DNA from: UBA2882 sp045542735
GTDB taxonomy: Bacteria; Bacillota; Clostridia; Lachnospirales; Lachnospiraceae
DNA length: 64,000 nt
Assembly (NCBI GenBank): GCA_045542735.1
Contig: JAZQLQ010000003.1
Location: 1 to 64,000, forward strand
Direction: 5' to 3'
Positions 8,151-16,643 of this stretch are shown one piece after another (positions within the stretch are counted from its first letter, which is position 1; every line of letters starts with the position of its first letter). The notes under the pieces are model-generated. The model searched no databases, was not told where the DNA came from, and saw only the letters and a program-made list of their open reading frames with translations. A program made the position numbers and the translations under genes.

Positions 8151-9698
8151 CTATTTTGCATAATCAATAACTCTGGATTCACGAATCACATTGATCTTGA
8201 TCTGTCCGGGATATTCTAACTCAGCTTCTACCTGTTTGGAAATATCACGCGCCAACAGTACCATATCTGTATCCGTAATCTGTTCCGGAACTACCATTAC
8301 TCGAATCTCTCTGCCTGCCTGAATAGCAAAAGATTTTTCTACACCTTTGAAATTGTTTGCGATATCTTCTAATTGTCTTAATCTGGTTGTGTATGTCTCT
8401 AAGGTTTCTCTTCTTGCACCCGGTCTTGCTGCGGAAATTGTATCAGCAGCCTGAACAATACATGCAATCAAGGTCTGAGGCTCAACATCTCCATGATGAG
8501 ACTCAACAGCATTAATAACTGTTGCAGATTCCTTATACTTTCTACACAATTCAGATCCTAACTGAATATGGGATCCTTCCATCTCATGGTCTACAGCTTT
8601 ACCGATATCATGAAGTAAACCTGCACGTTTAGCCATTCTTACATCCAAGCCCATCTCAGCAGCCAACAAACCGGACAACTGTGCAACTTCGATGGAATGT
8701 TTCAACGCATTCTGACCATAACTGGTTCTGAATTTCATCTTACCAAGTAAACGTACGAGCTCGGGATGAATGCCATGTACGCCAACTTCCAGCATAGTGG
8801 CTTCTCCTTCTTCTCGGATCATAACTTCTACTTCTTTTTGTGCCTTTTCTACCATTTCTTCAATTCTGGCAGGATGAATACGTCCGTCCAAAATCAATTT
8901 TTCTAAGGCAATGCGGGCTACCTCTCTTCGAATCGGATCAAATCCGGAAAGGATAACCGCCTCCGGTGTATCATCAATGATTAAATCAACACCGGTCATA
9001 GTCTCAAGCGTACGAATATTTCGTCCCTCTCGACCAATGATACGACCTTTCATTTCGTCGTTGGGAAGCTGAACAACAGAAATTGTAGTCTCAGATACAT
9101 GGTCTGCTGCACATTTCTGAATTGCTGTAACCACATATTCTTTGGCCTTCTTGTCTGCTTCCTCTTTTGCTCTGCTCTCCATCTCTTTGATCATGACAGC
9201 AGTTTCATGTTTTACTTCGTCTTCAACAATTTTCAATAAATATTCTTTTGCCTGTTCAGAGGTTAATCCGGAGATTCGTTCCAGTTCCTGTACTCTTTGT
9301 TCGTTAAGCTTTTCAATCTCAGCCTTCTGCTTGGATAACTGTTCTTCCCTTGCAATGATACTTGCTTCTTTTTTCTCGATTGCTTCAGCTTTTTTGTCGA
9401 TATTTTCTTCCTTCTGCTGAACGCGTCTCTCGTAGCGTTGTGCTTCGGCTCTGCGCTCTTTGATCTCTTTGTCCAACTCATTCTTGGTACGAATGGACTC
9501 TTCCTTCACTTCGAGCAAGCCTTCACGCTTCTTTGCCTCTGCAGTTTTTAAAGCCTCATCAATAATTTCTCTGGCTTTTTCATCTGCATTTCCAATCTTA
9601 GCCTCTGTCACCTTTTTGTGATATGCGGTAACAATGCCGGCTGTAACAGGAATGGCAACTACAAGTGTCACTACAACGGCTATAATAATACTACCCAT
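8151..9698 (-). CDS. rny: Ribonuclease Y
   Basis: Membrane-anchored endoribonuclease that initiates mRNA decay in Firmicutes; 515 residues, the usual length. Order: N-terminal transmembrane helix (GSIIIAVVVTLVVAIPVTAG), long coiled coil rich in Lys/Glu (about 30-200), KH domain (MKGRIIGREGRNIRTLE, about 215-275), HD domain with HSIEVAQLSG and LLHDIGKAVDHE (about 330-420), and a C-terminal region. The ATG at 9698 is preferred because AAGGAGGTG lies 10 bases upstream; a longer reading to 9746 would add 16 residues. The neighbouring recA-recX pair and a leader promoter (9799-9827) are typical for Lachnospiraceae. Identity is secure. Confidence 0.96.
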   Translation of the reverse strand: MGSIIIAVVVTLVVAIPVTAGIVTAYHKKVTEAKIGNADEKAREIIDEALKTAEAKKREGLLEVKEESIRTKNELDKEIKERRAEAQRYERRVQQKEENIDKKAEAIEKKEASIIAREEQLSKQKAEIEKLNEQRVQELERISGLTSEQAKEYLLKIVEDEVKHETAVMIKEMESRAKEEADKKAKEYVVTAIQKCAADHVSETTISVVQLPNDEMKGRIIGREGRNIRTLETMTGVDLIIDDTPEAVILSGFDPIRREVARIALEKLILDGRIHPARIEEMVEKAQKEVEVMIREEGEATMLEVGVHGIHPELVRLLGKMKFRTSYGQNALKHSIEVAQLSGLLAAEMGLDVRMAKRAGLLHDIGKAVDHEMEGSHIQLGSELCRKYKESATVINAVESHHGDVEPQTLIACIVQAADTISAARPGARRETLETYTTRLRQLEDIANNFKGVEKSFAIQAGREIRVMVVPEQITDTDMVLLARDISKQVEAELEYPGQIKINVIRESRVIDYAK

Positions 9699-9798
9699 TG
9701 TACAGGAGCACCTCCTTATTAAATTTTCATTGTACAAATATCTCAATATAGAATGATATGTAAAAATTCATCCTAAAGCGCGATTTTACAACACTTCA

Positions 9799-9827
9799 AT
9801 TTTAAACTTTTTCGAGTGTCATGTCAA
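9799..9827 (-). promoter_or_regulatory. rny promoter
   Basis: TTGACA (9822-9827), 17-base spacer, TAAAAT (9799-9804) on the minus strand, about 100 bases upstream of the rny start. This implies a leader of roughly 95 bases. Confidence 0.75.
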
Positions 9828-9872
9828 GGGTTCAAGCCAATATAGAGCACAATTTATCCAATTTTTTCGGAC

Positions 9873-10517
9873 TTATTCATACATTTCTTCGGCATTTTCA
9901 CCATATTGTGCAAATACACGACAAACCTTATCGTATGTAAATCCTCTTTGCAACAAGGCCCTAATCAATTTATTTTTCTGATCAGCCGTAACCTGAAAAC
10001 CTTCTCTCGTATATCCCTTTTTTCGAAGAAAATCACATATCAAATCCTCTTCCTTGGGTGCATGATTTTGATGGCAATATCGCTCATAGTTTTGTGCAAT
10101 AACCTCTTCTGAAATCCCCTTTTGACGTAACTTCTGATATAACTGCACTTTATTCAAACGATTACCATGATAGAACATATAATCCGCAGCATATTGGTCA
10201 TCATTTACATATCCATAAGATTTAACATATTCTACTGCACAACTGATGCAAGACTGAGGATATAATCCTCTCTTTAGTTTCTCTGTCAATTTCTTTTCTG
10301 TGTAAGAATGGCTCTTCAACAGATTCATGGCACGGAGCTTCGCCCTCTTAGTCAATACCTCATCAACAATACGACGATAGGTCTCCTCTGCCATGCTTTC
10401 TCCCTTTTTTATCTTATATAAGGGAAGTTCGCCCTTGTATAACACAAAGGCGAACTCATAATCGACCATAATCTTACATTGTTTTTTGGATATTTCAATA
10501 ATATCTGTAACAATCAT
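9873..10517 (-). CDS. recX: Recombination regulator RecX
   Basis: Modulator of RecA filaments, 214 residues. It shows the three-helix repeat architecture of RecX: RAKLRAMNLLKSHSYTEKKL, then YVNDDQYAADYMF with NKVQLYQKLRQKGI, and KNKLIRALLQRGFTYDKV. The N-terminal segment (MIVTDIIEISKKQCKIMVDY) is the usual start in Clostridia. It follows recA by 17 bases and is surely co-transcribed with it, so SOS induction should raise both. An AGGG lies about 10 bases before the ATG. No clear terminator hairpin follows the stop. Confidence 0.93.
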   Translation of the reverse strand: MIVTDIIEISKKQCKIMVDYEFAFVLYKGELPLYKIKKGESMAEETYRRIVDEVLTKRAKLRAMNLLKSHSYTEKKLTEKLKRGLYPQSCISCAVEYVKSYGYVNDDQYAADYMFYHGNRLNKVQLYQKLRQKGISEEVIAQNYERYCHQNHAPKEEDLICDFLRKKGYTREGFQVTADQKNKLIRALLQRGFTYDKVCRVFAQYGENAEEMYE

Positions 10518-10534
10518 CCTATTATTACCCTATT

Positions 10535-11572
10535 TTACTTTTTGCCTTCATTATTTGCTTCTGTATCCTGGGAATTTTGCACCAATCCATAATGTTCACG
10601 GACTTTTTTCTCAATTTCTGCACACATATCTGCATGTTGCTGTAAGAACATCTTGGAATTCTCTCTACCCTGTCCAAGCTTCTCACCTTCATATGCATAC
10701 CACGCACCGCTCTTATTTACGACTCCGCACTCTGCTGCTAAATCCAAGATATCTCCGACTGCAGAAATACCCTTGCCAAACATAATATCAAATTCAGCAA
10801 TCTTGAACGGAGGTGCAATCTTATTTTTAACAACCTTTACTTTGGTTCTGTTTCCGATTGCTTCACCATTTGCCAACAACTGCTCTTTTCTTCTTACATC
10901 CAATCTGACAGAAGAATAGAACTTTAATGCATTACCACCGGTTGTTGTCTCGGGATTGCCAAACATAATACCAACCTTTTCACGAAGCTGATTGATAAAG
11001 ATGACAGTACAGTTTGATTTGCTGATAACAGCTGTCAGCTTACGAAGTGCCTGAGACATCAATCTGGCTTGTAAACCCACATGTGAATCTCCCATATCAC
11101 CGTCAATCTCTGCTTTGGGAACCAATGCGGCAACTGAGTCAACAACTACGATATCAATAGCACCGGAACGCACCATAGTCTCGCAGATCTCCAATGCCTG
11201 CTCACCGCAGTCCGGCTGAGAAATATATAAATTATCAATATCTACACCAATATTTTTGGCATAACTGGGGTCTAATGCATGCTCGGCATCAATAAATCCT
11301 GCAATTCCCCCTCTCTTTTGCACTTCTGCAATCATATGCAAGGTAACGGTAGTCTTACCACTGGACTCCGGTCCATAAATCTCTATAATACGTCCTTTGG
11401 GGATTCCGCCAAGACCCAATGCAATATCCAGACTTAAAGATCCTGTAGGAATTGTCTCTACATTAATCTGGCTTGCTGAATCTCCCAATTTCATCACGGC
11501 ACCTTTACCATACGCTCTTTCAATCTGGGAAATTGCCGCATCCAATGCTTTTAATTTGTCATCTCTTTCCAT
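10535..11572 (-). CDS. recA: Recombinase RecA
   Basis: DNA recombinase and LexA co-protease, 345 residues. Walker A is GPESSGKTT, Walker B region VVVDSVAALVPKAEI, L1/L2 and the GNALKFYSSVRLDVRR segment are all present, with an acidic C-terminus. The ATG at 11572 is chosen because AAGGAG lies 6 bases upstream and the product then begins MERDDKLKALDAAI, the normal RecA start; a longer reading to 11596 would translate through a LexA box. It heads a recA-recX operon driven by the promoter at 11591-11642. Confidence 0.98.
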   Translation of the reverse strand: MERDDKLKALDAAISQIERAYGKGAVMKLGDSASQINVETIPTGSLSLDIALGLGGIPKGRIIEIYGPESSGKTTVTLHMIAEVQKRGGIAGFIDAEHALDPSYAKNIGVDIDNLYISQPDCGEQALEICETMVRSGAIDIVVVDSVAALVPKAEIDGDMGDSHVGLQARLMSQALRKLTAVISKSNCTVIFINQLREKVGIMFGNPETTTGGNALKFYSSVRLDVRRKEQLLANGEAIGNRTKVKVVKNKIAPPFKIAEFDIMFGKGISAVGDILDLAAECGVVNKSGAWYAYEGEKLGQGRENSKMFLQQHADMCAEIEKKVREHYGLVQNSQDTEANNEGKK

Positions 11573-11590
11573 TTCGTTCTCCTTTACAAG

Positions 11591-11642
11591 GAACATTTGT
11601 TCGTTCTTTTAATAGAATAAAACAAATGTTCGATTTTGTCAA
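11591..11642 (-). promoter_or_regulatory. recA promoter with two LexA (SOS) boxes
   Basis: On the minus strand TTGACA (11637-11642) and TATTCT (11614-11619) are exactly 17 bases apart. A box reading CGAACATTTGTTT (GAAC-N4-GTTT, one base off the Gram-positive GAAC-N4-GTTC consensus) fills the spacer at 11620-11632. A second, perfect GAACATTTGTTC lies at 11591-11602 between promoter and ribosome site. LexA on either would block initiation or early elongation. SOS control of recA is established in Firmicutes; the double arrangement is read directly from sequence. Confidence 0.85.
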
Positions 11643-11696
11643 CATTTCTTTTAACAAATTTATAATAACATTATAAAAGTCCCTTAAAACTCCCTC

Positions 11697-11779
11697 AATG
11701 GCATCACTTCTTTTCTTTTTATTGTTTTTATGGAATATTTTGGCGAAATGCCGGAAAGCGAATTGCTTCAGATGCCATT
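11697..11779. other. Unexplained structured intergenic segment
   Basis: Between the recA promoter and the next gene, AATGGCATC (11697-11705) and GATGCCATT (11771-11779) form a perfect 9-bp outer stem. Within it two smaller hairpins are possible: GGCGAAATGCC and GAAAGC-GAATT-GCTTC. The rest is a pyrimidine-rich stretch. The outline is that of a small multibranched RNA, but it matches no riboswitch I can name, and neither strand has an evident promoter for it. Confidence 0.3.
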
Positions 11780-11796
11780 AACTCTAACATATTTGA

Positions 11797-11840
11797 TAAA
11801 AAATAGCAAGGGGACCAATGATTAACATTCATTGATCCCC
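11797..11840 (-). terminator. Intrinsic terminator of the zinc-ribbon/acidic gene
   Basis: GGGGATCAATGA pairs with TCATTGGTCCCC (one G-U) on the minus strand, followed by TTGCTATTTTTT. It starts 7 bases beyond the stop codon. Confidence 0.92.
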
Positions 11841-11846
11841 ATCTCT

Positions 11847-13232
11847 TTAATAAGAAATCATATAATCTTCATAATCTTTGTATGTTGCAGAAATCCATCC
11901 GTATTTTTCTTCTGTTGTGTAGTTAATTCCAAGCTCTGCTCCACAGGGTGTCAGGTAGAAAATAAAACAGGATTCATCTTTAAAAAAGTCTCTTAATTCT
12001 TCATCATCCATCATATCGATAGAAGCAACATAGCCATTCTGCTCCTCACAAATCACACGGAACTCTTCGATAAATTCATCAGAAAAATCAAATAAATCTG
12101 TATTCCATACCACTTCTCCGGATACCAAATCCACGTTACAACAATAGATTACCTGATCAATGCTGGTAGCACTTTCATAGTAGATTTCGGACACCATACT
12201 TAACACCTCATCATCATTGTATGTGATATAAGAATCCACCTCTACTACGTAGCCCGCTCCGTATTCTTCAAACTCTTCTTCGAACAAATCAGCATCTTCA
12301 TGATAACTGTCTCCTGCCCACATAGCCTGTGCCTTCAACACCTCATTAATCTCATCCACATTGGGTATATCACCCTCAATCTGATAATAATTAATGCGGA
12401 TACATACATTTAAGTCTTTATCTAATTCTTCATAACTCTCATGTACCAACTTATAGTCCACACTCTCATCTATGCAGTTGCATAATTCAAAATAGATATC
12501 ACCTTCCAAATCTTCTGCATCATAATTGTAAGGCTCATCATCCCATTCATCATCATCCCAATCAATGTCGTCTACGAAAGCTAACAAATCTTCATCATAG
12601 TCATAGTCTTCATCGAAATCATCTTCGTAGTCATCTTCGTCATCAAATTCATAGTCATCATCGAAATTATAGTCATCATCGAAGTCGTAGTCGTCATCAG
12701 AATCGTAGTCGTCATCCCAATCGTCTTCGTCATAATCATAGTCATAATCATCTTCATAGGAATACTCTGTGTCTTCCATCTCAGCACTAAATGCTTTTAC
12801 AAACACAAAGATAACCGCTACAATTGCAGCTATTAACAATACAACTCCGGAAATAACAATTGCAATAACACCTTTATTGGATTTTTTCTGGGGAGGCTGC
12901 GCCGGATTGGTATAATAACCATTCTGTCCATATGCGTTATTGTATGTATTGTAACCGCCCTGCATATTATATGCATTGGGATCATAGCCACCCTGCTGTG
13001 TATTGTACGCATTGGGATCATAGCCACCCTGTTGTGTATTGTACGCATTGGGATCATACGTATTATTCATATACGTCTCATAGGGTCTGGGCTGCTGACC
13101 CAAGGTTTCAGTTCCATTCATTGTTTCGGTTGTTTCCGGATGACTTTCTCCAAAGCCACAACTGGGGCATACATTATCACGTAATAATGCACCGCATTTT
13201 GGACAAAATCCATTGTTGAATTGATTTTCCAT
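11847..13232 (-). CDS. Zinc-ribbon, single-TM protein with Asp/Tyr-rich region; function unknown
   Basis: Not recognised as a named family. The 461-residue product has a zinc ribbon at the N-terminus (Cys 10, 13, 22 and 25; FCPKCGALLRD then VCPSCG), a Gln/Asn/Tyr-rich linker with three copies of YDPNAYNTQQGG or near copies (59-93), a basic stop KKSNK, one transmembrane helix (about 121-147), an extreme acidic stretch of Asp, Glu and Tyr (about 151-240), and a folded-looking C-terminal domain (about 245-461) rich in Glu, Asp and Tyr. The architecture predicts ribbon in the cytoplasm and acidic domain outside. It sits between cinA/pncC and recA, where relatives usually have nothing, and has its own terminator. 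Calcium or cation binding outside is a guess only. Confidence 0.7.
   Translation of the reverse strand: MENQFNNGFCPKCGALLRDNVCPSCGFGESHPETTETMNGTETLGQQPRPYETYMNNTYDPNAYNTQQGGYDPNAYNTQQGGYDPNAYNMQGGYNTYNNAYGQNGYYTNPAQPPQKKSNKGVIAIVISGVVLLIAAIVAVIFVFVKAFSAEMEDTEYSYEDDYDYDYDEDDWDDDYDSDDDYDFDDDYNFDDDYEFDDEDDYEDDFDEDYDYDEDLLAFVDDIDWDDDEWDDEPYNYDAEDLEGDIYFELCNCIDESVDYKLVHESYEELDKDLNVCIRINYYQIEGDIPNVDEINEVLKAQAMWAGDSYHEDADLFEEEFEEYGAGYVVEVDSYITYNDDEVLSMVSEIYYESATSIDQVIYCCNVDLVSGEVVWNTDLFDFSDEFIEEFRVICEEQNGYVASIDMMDDEELRDFFKDESCFIFYLTPCGAELGINYTTEEKYGWISATYKDYEDYMISY
12954..13058 (-). repeat. Coding tandem repeat, 36-bp unit, three copies
   Basis: Three near-identical 36-bp units encode YDPNAYNTQQGG (the last is shortened to YDPNAYNMQGG). 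The units differ by few bases, so copy number could vary by slippage. The repeat is in frame and is part of the linker of the zinc-ribbon protein. Confidence 0.85.
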
Positions 13233-13274
13233 GTTCTTCTCCCTTTCTTCTTTACGTTTATATATTCCATATCA

Positions 13275-13754
13275 TTATGAAAAATAATCTGTTACACATT
13301 GCTTCATAAAAGATAAGGCTTTTTCTGTTGCTTGTTTCCGAACTTCGCTACGTTCTCCTGCAAAACAATACTTTGCGACTTGTACTTTCTCTTTTACTCT
13401 GCATCCGATATATACAAGTCCAACCGGTTTATCTGCACTTCCGCCGCCCGGTCCTGCTATCCCTGTAATTGATACTGCCACATCCGGCTTTATTTGTAAA
13501 GCCTTACCTTCTACCATTTCCTCTGCAACCTCAGCACTGACTGCCGTATACTTTTCCAAGGTTTCTGTCTTTACACCAAGATTGATATGTTTTGCCTCAT
13601 CGGAATAGGTAATATATGATGCATGCAATACATCCGATGCACCGGCTACATTGACAAGTCTTGCCGATAACATACCACCGGTACAGGATTCCATCGTCGA
13701 AACTGTCAAACCATATCTACGTAACAGCTCTACACATTCCTGCTCTAAAGTCAT
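13275..13754 (-). CDS. pncC: Nicotinamide-nucleotide amidohydrolase PncC (CinA C-terminal domain protein)
   Basis: Stand-alone CinA C-terminal domain of 159 residues. It deamidates NMN to nicotinate mononucleotide in pyridine-nucleotide salvage. Typical motifs: TVSTMESCTGGMLSARLVN with the catalytic Ser region, YITYSDEAKHINLGV, and VSITGIAGPGGGSADKPVG near residue 105. It lacks the N-terminal COG1058 domain of full CinA. It lies 2 bases after pgsA in the rimO-pgsA-pncC cluster that usually precedes recA in Firmicutes. Some annotations call such proteins competence/damage-inducible CinA. Confidence 0.9.
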   Translation of the reverse strand: MTLEQECVELLRRYGLTVSTMESCTGGMLSARLVNVAGASDVLHASYITYSDEAKHINLGVKTETLEKYTAVSAEVAEEMVEGKALQIKPDVAVSITGIAGPGGGSADKPVGLVYIGCRVKEKVQVAKYCFAGERSEVRKQATEKALSFMKQCVTDYFS

Positions 13755-13756
13755 GA

Positions 13757-14353
13757 TTAATCCACGTCCTTCAACACATCTTTGTTTTTAACCAGATAAT
13801 CTACCAAAGATACAATGGTTAAAATCAAGGCAATATACATAGTCACATTTCCGATTATCACCATCACTGTATAAAAAGAGCTAAGTCCAATCTCTACAAT
13901 CGGCTCAGTCTGCAACGCAAGATAATAATCCATCACTATCATCTGTACACAAATCATAATCATCTGGAAGGTGGTTTTCCATTTACCCCACATGCTTGCT
14001 GCAATAACGGTTCCTTTTTCTGCTGCTATCAAACGAAAGCCACTAATAATAAACTCTCTTGCAATAATGATAATGGTAATCCACGCCGGAATCACATCCA
14101 AGGATGACAATCCGATTAACGCCGAGCAAACCAACAACTTGTCAGCCAACGGGTCCATAAACTTACCAAAATTGGTAACCAAATGCAATTTTCTTGCCAG
14201 ATAACCATCCAGTAAATCTGTCAGGCTTGCAATGATAAAAATACCAAGCGCAATCCATTTAAAAAATGTATACTGCGGTACCATCAATAAGAATGCAACA
14301 AAAAACGGTACCATAATCACTCTGGATAATGTCAGTTTATTGGGTAAATTCAT
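13757..14353 (-). CDS. pgsA: CDP-diacylglycerol--glycerol-3-phosphate 3-phosphatidyltransferase
   Basis: Makes phosphatidylglycerophosphate, the committed step to phosphatidylglycerol and cardiolipin, in the membrane. The 198-residue protein carries the CDP-alcohol phosphotransferase signature spread over DLLDGYLARKLHLVTNFGKF and MDPLADK (about residues 46-71), with all Asp residues intact, and about five to six hydrophobic helices. It begins MNLPNKLTLSRV, a conserved start. Its ATG overlaps the rimO stop by 4 bases, so the two are translationally coupled. Confidence 0.95.
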   Translation of the reverse strand: MNLPNKLTLSRVIMVPFFVAFLLMVPQYTFFKWIALGIFIIASLTDLLDGYLARKLHLVTNFGKFMDPLADKLLVCSALIGLSSLDVIPAWITIIIIAREFIISGFRLIAAEKGTVIAASMWGKWKTTFQMIMICVQMIVMDYYLALQTEPIVEIGLSSFYTVMVIIGNVTMYIALILTIVSLVDYLVKNKDVLKDVD

Positions 14354-15675
14354 GTTAGTATCTCTCCTATCAAGTCATATTCGTAAGAACCTGTGATTTT
14401 GACTTTTACAAAATCACCACTCATCAACTCTTCATCAGTATTAATAAAAATCAACCCATCCACATTGGGCGCATCTTTATAAGTACGTCCTACATAGGCA
14501 TTTTCATCTGCAACCTTACCTTCAATAATCACATAGCCTTCCACACCAATCATGTCAGCGGCTTTATCAAAGGCGATTTCCTGTTGCAATTCCATCAGCT
14601 CTGCCTGCCATTCTTCCTTTTGTGCTTCATCAATCTGATCCGTAAATGTGGCAGCCGGTGTGTTTTCTTCCGGTGAATAGGTGAATACTCCGAGGCGGTC
14701 AAACTCCATCTCATCCACAAACTCCATCATCACTTCATGGTCTTCTTCACGCTCTCCGGGGAATCCTGCAATCAAGGTTGTACGCAAACAAATATCCGGA
14801 ATTTCTTCCCTTAATCTGCCAATAATTCTTCGCAAATCTGCATTGGAAGTTTTTCTCCCCATACGTTTTAATACATCATCTGCCGCATGCTGAATGGGAA
14901 TATCGAGATAATGGCAGATTTTCTTTTCTTCTTTTATCACCGAAATCAATTCATCTGTAATCTCTTCCGGATAGCAATATAAAATCCGAATCCAATACAA
15001 ACCGGAAATCTTGCAAAGTTCTTTTAACAACCGTGGCAGACTTTTGTCACCATAGATGTCTACACCATAAATTGTTGTCTCCTGTGCCACCAATATCAAC
15101 TCTTTGACACCTTGCTCTGCCAATGTCCTTGCTTCATCAAGCAAAGTCTCCATGGGTACACTGCGGTAATTTCCTCTGACCTTCGGGATAATGCAATAGG
15201 TACAGTGCTTATTGCAACCTTCCGCAATTTTTAGATATGCATAATGTCCACCGGTGGTCATCAGACGCTTTTTGCCATACACGGGAACTTCATTAATATC
15301 CTGCATAAAATCCAGACATTTTTGCTCTGCCACACTTTCAACCGCTTCAACAATTTTGTCAAAAGCATTGGTTCCCACAATAGCATCTACCTCAGGGATA
15401 TCCTCACGGATTTCCTTGGCATAGCGTTGCGCCAAACACCCGGTAGCAATCAAACCTTTTAAATGTCCATTTTGCTTTTTTTCGCCAAGATCCAATAAAG
15501 TGTTGATACTTTCTTCCTTGGCATCACCAATAAAACAGCAGGTATTGACAACTGCAATATCCGCTTCATCTTCATCATCCGTAAAGCTGTAACCTTTTTC
15601 GGACAACATGCCGAGCATCATCTCTGTATCTACCAGATTTTTGTCACAGCCCAATGAAATAAATACAATTTTCAT
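14350..15675 (-). CDS. rimO: Ribosomal protein S12 methylthiotransferase RimO
   Basis: Radical-SAM methylthiotransferase that modifies an Asp of ribosomal protein S12. Of 441 residues, the N-terminal MTTase domain begins MKIVFISLGCDKNLVDTE and contributes three cluster Cys (SLGCDKN, NTCCFIG, TGCLAQR). The radical-SAM motif is GCNKHCTYCIIPKVRG (about 157-172), and a TRAM domain ends the protein. The SLGCDKN and RGNYRS features favour RimO over the tRNA enzyme MiaB. It heads the rimO-pgsA-pncC run and is preceded by the rpoZ terminator. Confidence 0.95.
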   Translation of the reverse strand: MKIVFISLGCDKNLVDTEMMLGMLSEKGYSFTDDEDEADIAVVNTCCFIGDAKEESINTLLDLGEKKQNGHLKGLIATGCLAQRYAKEIREDIPEVDAIVGTNAFDKIVEAVESVAEQKCLDFMQDINEVPVYGKKRLMTTGGHYAYLKIAEGCNKHCTYCIIPKVRGNYRSVPMETLLDEARTLAEQGVKELILVAQETTIYGVDIYGDKSLPRLLKELCKISGLYWIRILYCYPEEITDELISVIKEEKKICHYLDIPIQHAADDVLKRMGRKTSNADLRRIIGRLREEIPDICLRTTLIAGFPGEREEDHEVMMEFVDEMEFDRLGVFTYSPEENTPAATFTDQIDEAQKEEWQAELMELQQEIAFDKAADMIGVEGYVIIEGKVADENAYVGRTYKDAPNVDGLIFINTDEELMSGDFVKVKITGSYEYDLIGEILT

Positions 15676-15692
15676 AATACTCCATAAATATA

Positions 15693-15742
15693 GAAAAAGG
15701 ATTGATGATAATCTGCATCACACATGCACCAACCATCAACCC
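15693..15742 (-). terminator. Probable terminator after rpoZ
   Basis: On the minus strand GGGTTGATG pairs with CATCAATCC (one G-U), enclosing a second small hairpin TGCAT-GTGTG-ATGCA, then TTTTTC. It separates yicC-gmk-rpoZ from rimO. Confidence 0.7.
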
Positions 15743-15750
15743 CACTCTTT

Positions 15751-15993
15751 CTATTCTTCCTCTTCTTCGTCTCCCAAAATCTTGATCTGACCCTGATTCA
15801 ACTCTTCAATGGCGATAGATAAAGGTTTTCCGCCTTTAACATCAACCATGGGCTCCTCACCGTCAATAATCTGTCTTGCTCTTTTGCTGGTAGCCATAAC
15901 GATGGAATAACGGCTGTTTACTACTTTGGATTCGCCGGGCTCTACCTCACTGTTTACTACCTTCATTAAATCTGAATAAGATGGATGTATCAT
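15751..15993 (-). CDS. rpoZ: RNA polymerase omega subunit
   Basis: Small subunit of RNA polymerase that helps assemble beta prime; 80 residues. Recognisable parts are MIHPSYSDLMK, NSRYSIVMATSKRARQI (the conserved helix that clasps beta prime), GGKPLSIAIEEL and an acidic tail EDEEEEE-like. Its ATG overlaps the gmk stop by 4 bases (15990-15993). The order yicC-gmk-rpoZ is the standard Firmicute arrangement. Confidence 0.95.
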   Translation of the reverse strand: MIHPSYSDLMKVVNSEVEPGESKVVNSRYSIVMATSKRARQIIDGEEPMVDVKGGKPLSIAIEELNQGQIKILGDEEEEE

Positions 15994-16628
15994 TTTTCTT
16001 CTCCTTTCGAAATCACGCTTAATTCCTCGCTGACTTCTTCAATTATTTTTATTGATTGATGCGCTCTGCAATGTGATGCCTTGACAATCGTATGAATATC
16101 TTCCACACATTGTTCCAGCGTATCATTGATAACAATATAGTCATAATTTTCAACGCCATCGGCCTCTTCAACCGCACGGGCAAGTCTTTTACCTATCACT
16201 TCCGCCGTCTCGGTACCTCTACCTTCCAAGCGTCTGCGAAGTTCTGCGGCGCTGGGTGGTGTCACAAATACCAGAACGGTTTCCGGTATGATATCTTTTA
16301 CCTTCAAAGCCCCTTGTATCTCAATCTCCAGAATAACATCCTTACCTTCTTGTAAGCACTGCTCCACATAGGCTTTAGGCGTACCATAATAATTGCCACA
16401 ATATTGTGCATACTCAAGCAAACCTTCCTGTTCAATGGTCTGCTCAAACTCATCCTTTTGCACGAAGAAATAATGTTTTCCATGCTCCTCGCCCGGTCTG
16501 GGATCTCTGGTAGTCATGGATATACTCAGTGCATAATTGTCGTAGGTTTCCAGCAGTTTTTTCATCAATGTGCCTTTTCCGGCTCCGGAAAACCCAGATA
16601 TAACAACCAATGTTCCGGTTCTTTTCAT
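15990..16628 (-). CDS. gmk: Guanylate kinase
   Basis: Phosphorylates GMP and dGMP with ATP; 212 residues. The P-loop is GFSGAGKGTL (about 14-23). The GMP-binding segment is SISMTTRDPRPGEEHGKHY, followed by ILEIEIQGALKVK and the lid. It follows yicC by 15 bases and overlaps rpoZ. Guanylate kinase is a known target of (p)ppGpp in Firmicutes, but nothing in this sequence shows regulation. Confidence 0.97.
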   Translation of the reverse strand: MKRTGTLVVISGFSGAGKGTLMKKLLETYDNYALSISMTTRDPRPGEEHGKHYFFVQKDEFEQTIEQEGLLEYAQYCGNYYGTPKAYVEQCLQEGKDVILEIEIQGALKVKDIIPETVLVFVTPPSAAELRRRLEGRGTETAEVIGKRLARAVEEADGVENYDYIVINDTLEQCVEDIHTIVKASHCRAHQSIKIIEEVSEELSVISKGEEK

Positions 16629-16643
16629 ATTCTGCTCCTTTAA

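Noticed and set aside
9263..9481. Lys/Arg-rich minus-strand frame inside rny
   Set aside because: It is an alternative frame of the coiled-coil region of RNase Y.
12581..12787. Met/Thr-rich frame on the minus strand in the acidic region
   Set aside because: It is a shifted reading of the GAT/GAC-rich coding stretch, with no ribosome site.
12954..13058. CRISPR-like short repeat array
   Set aside because: The repeats are contiguous 36-bp coding units without spacers and encode YDPNAYNTQQGG.
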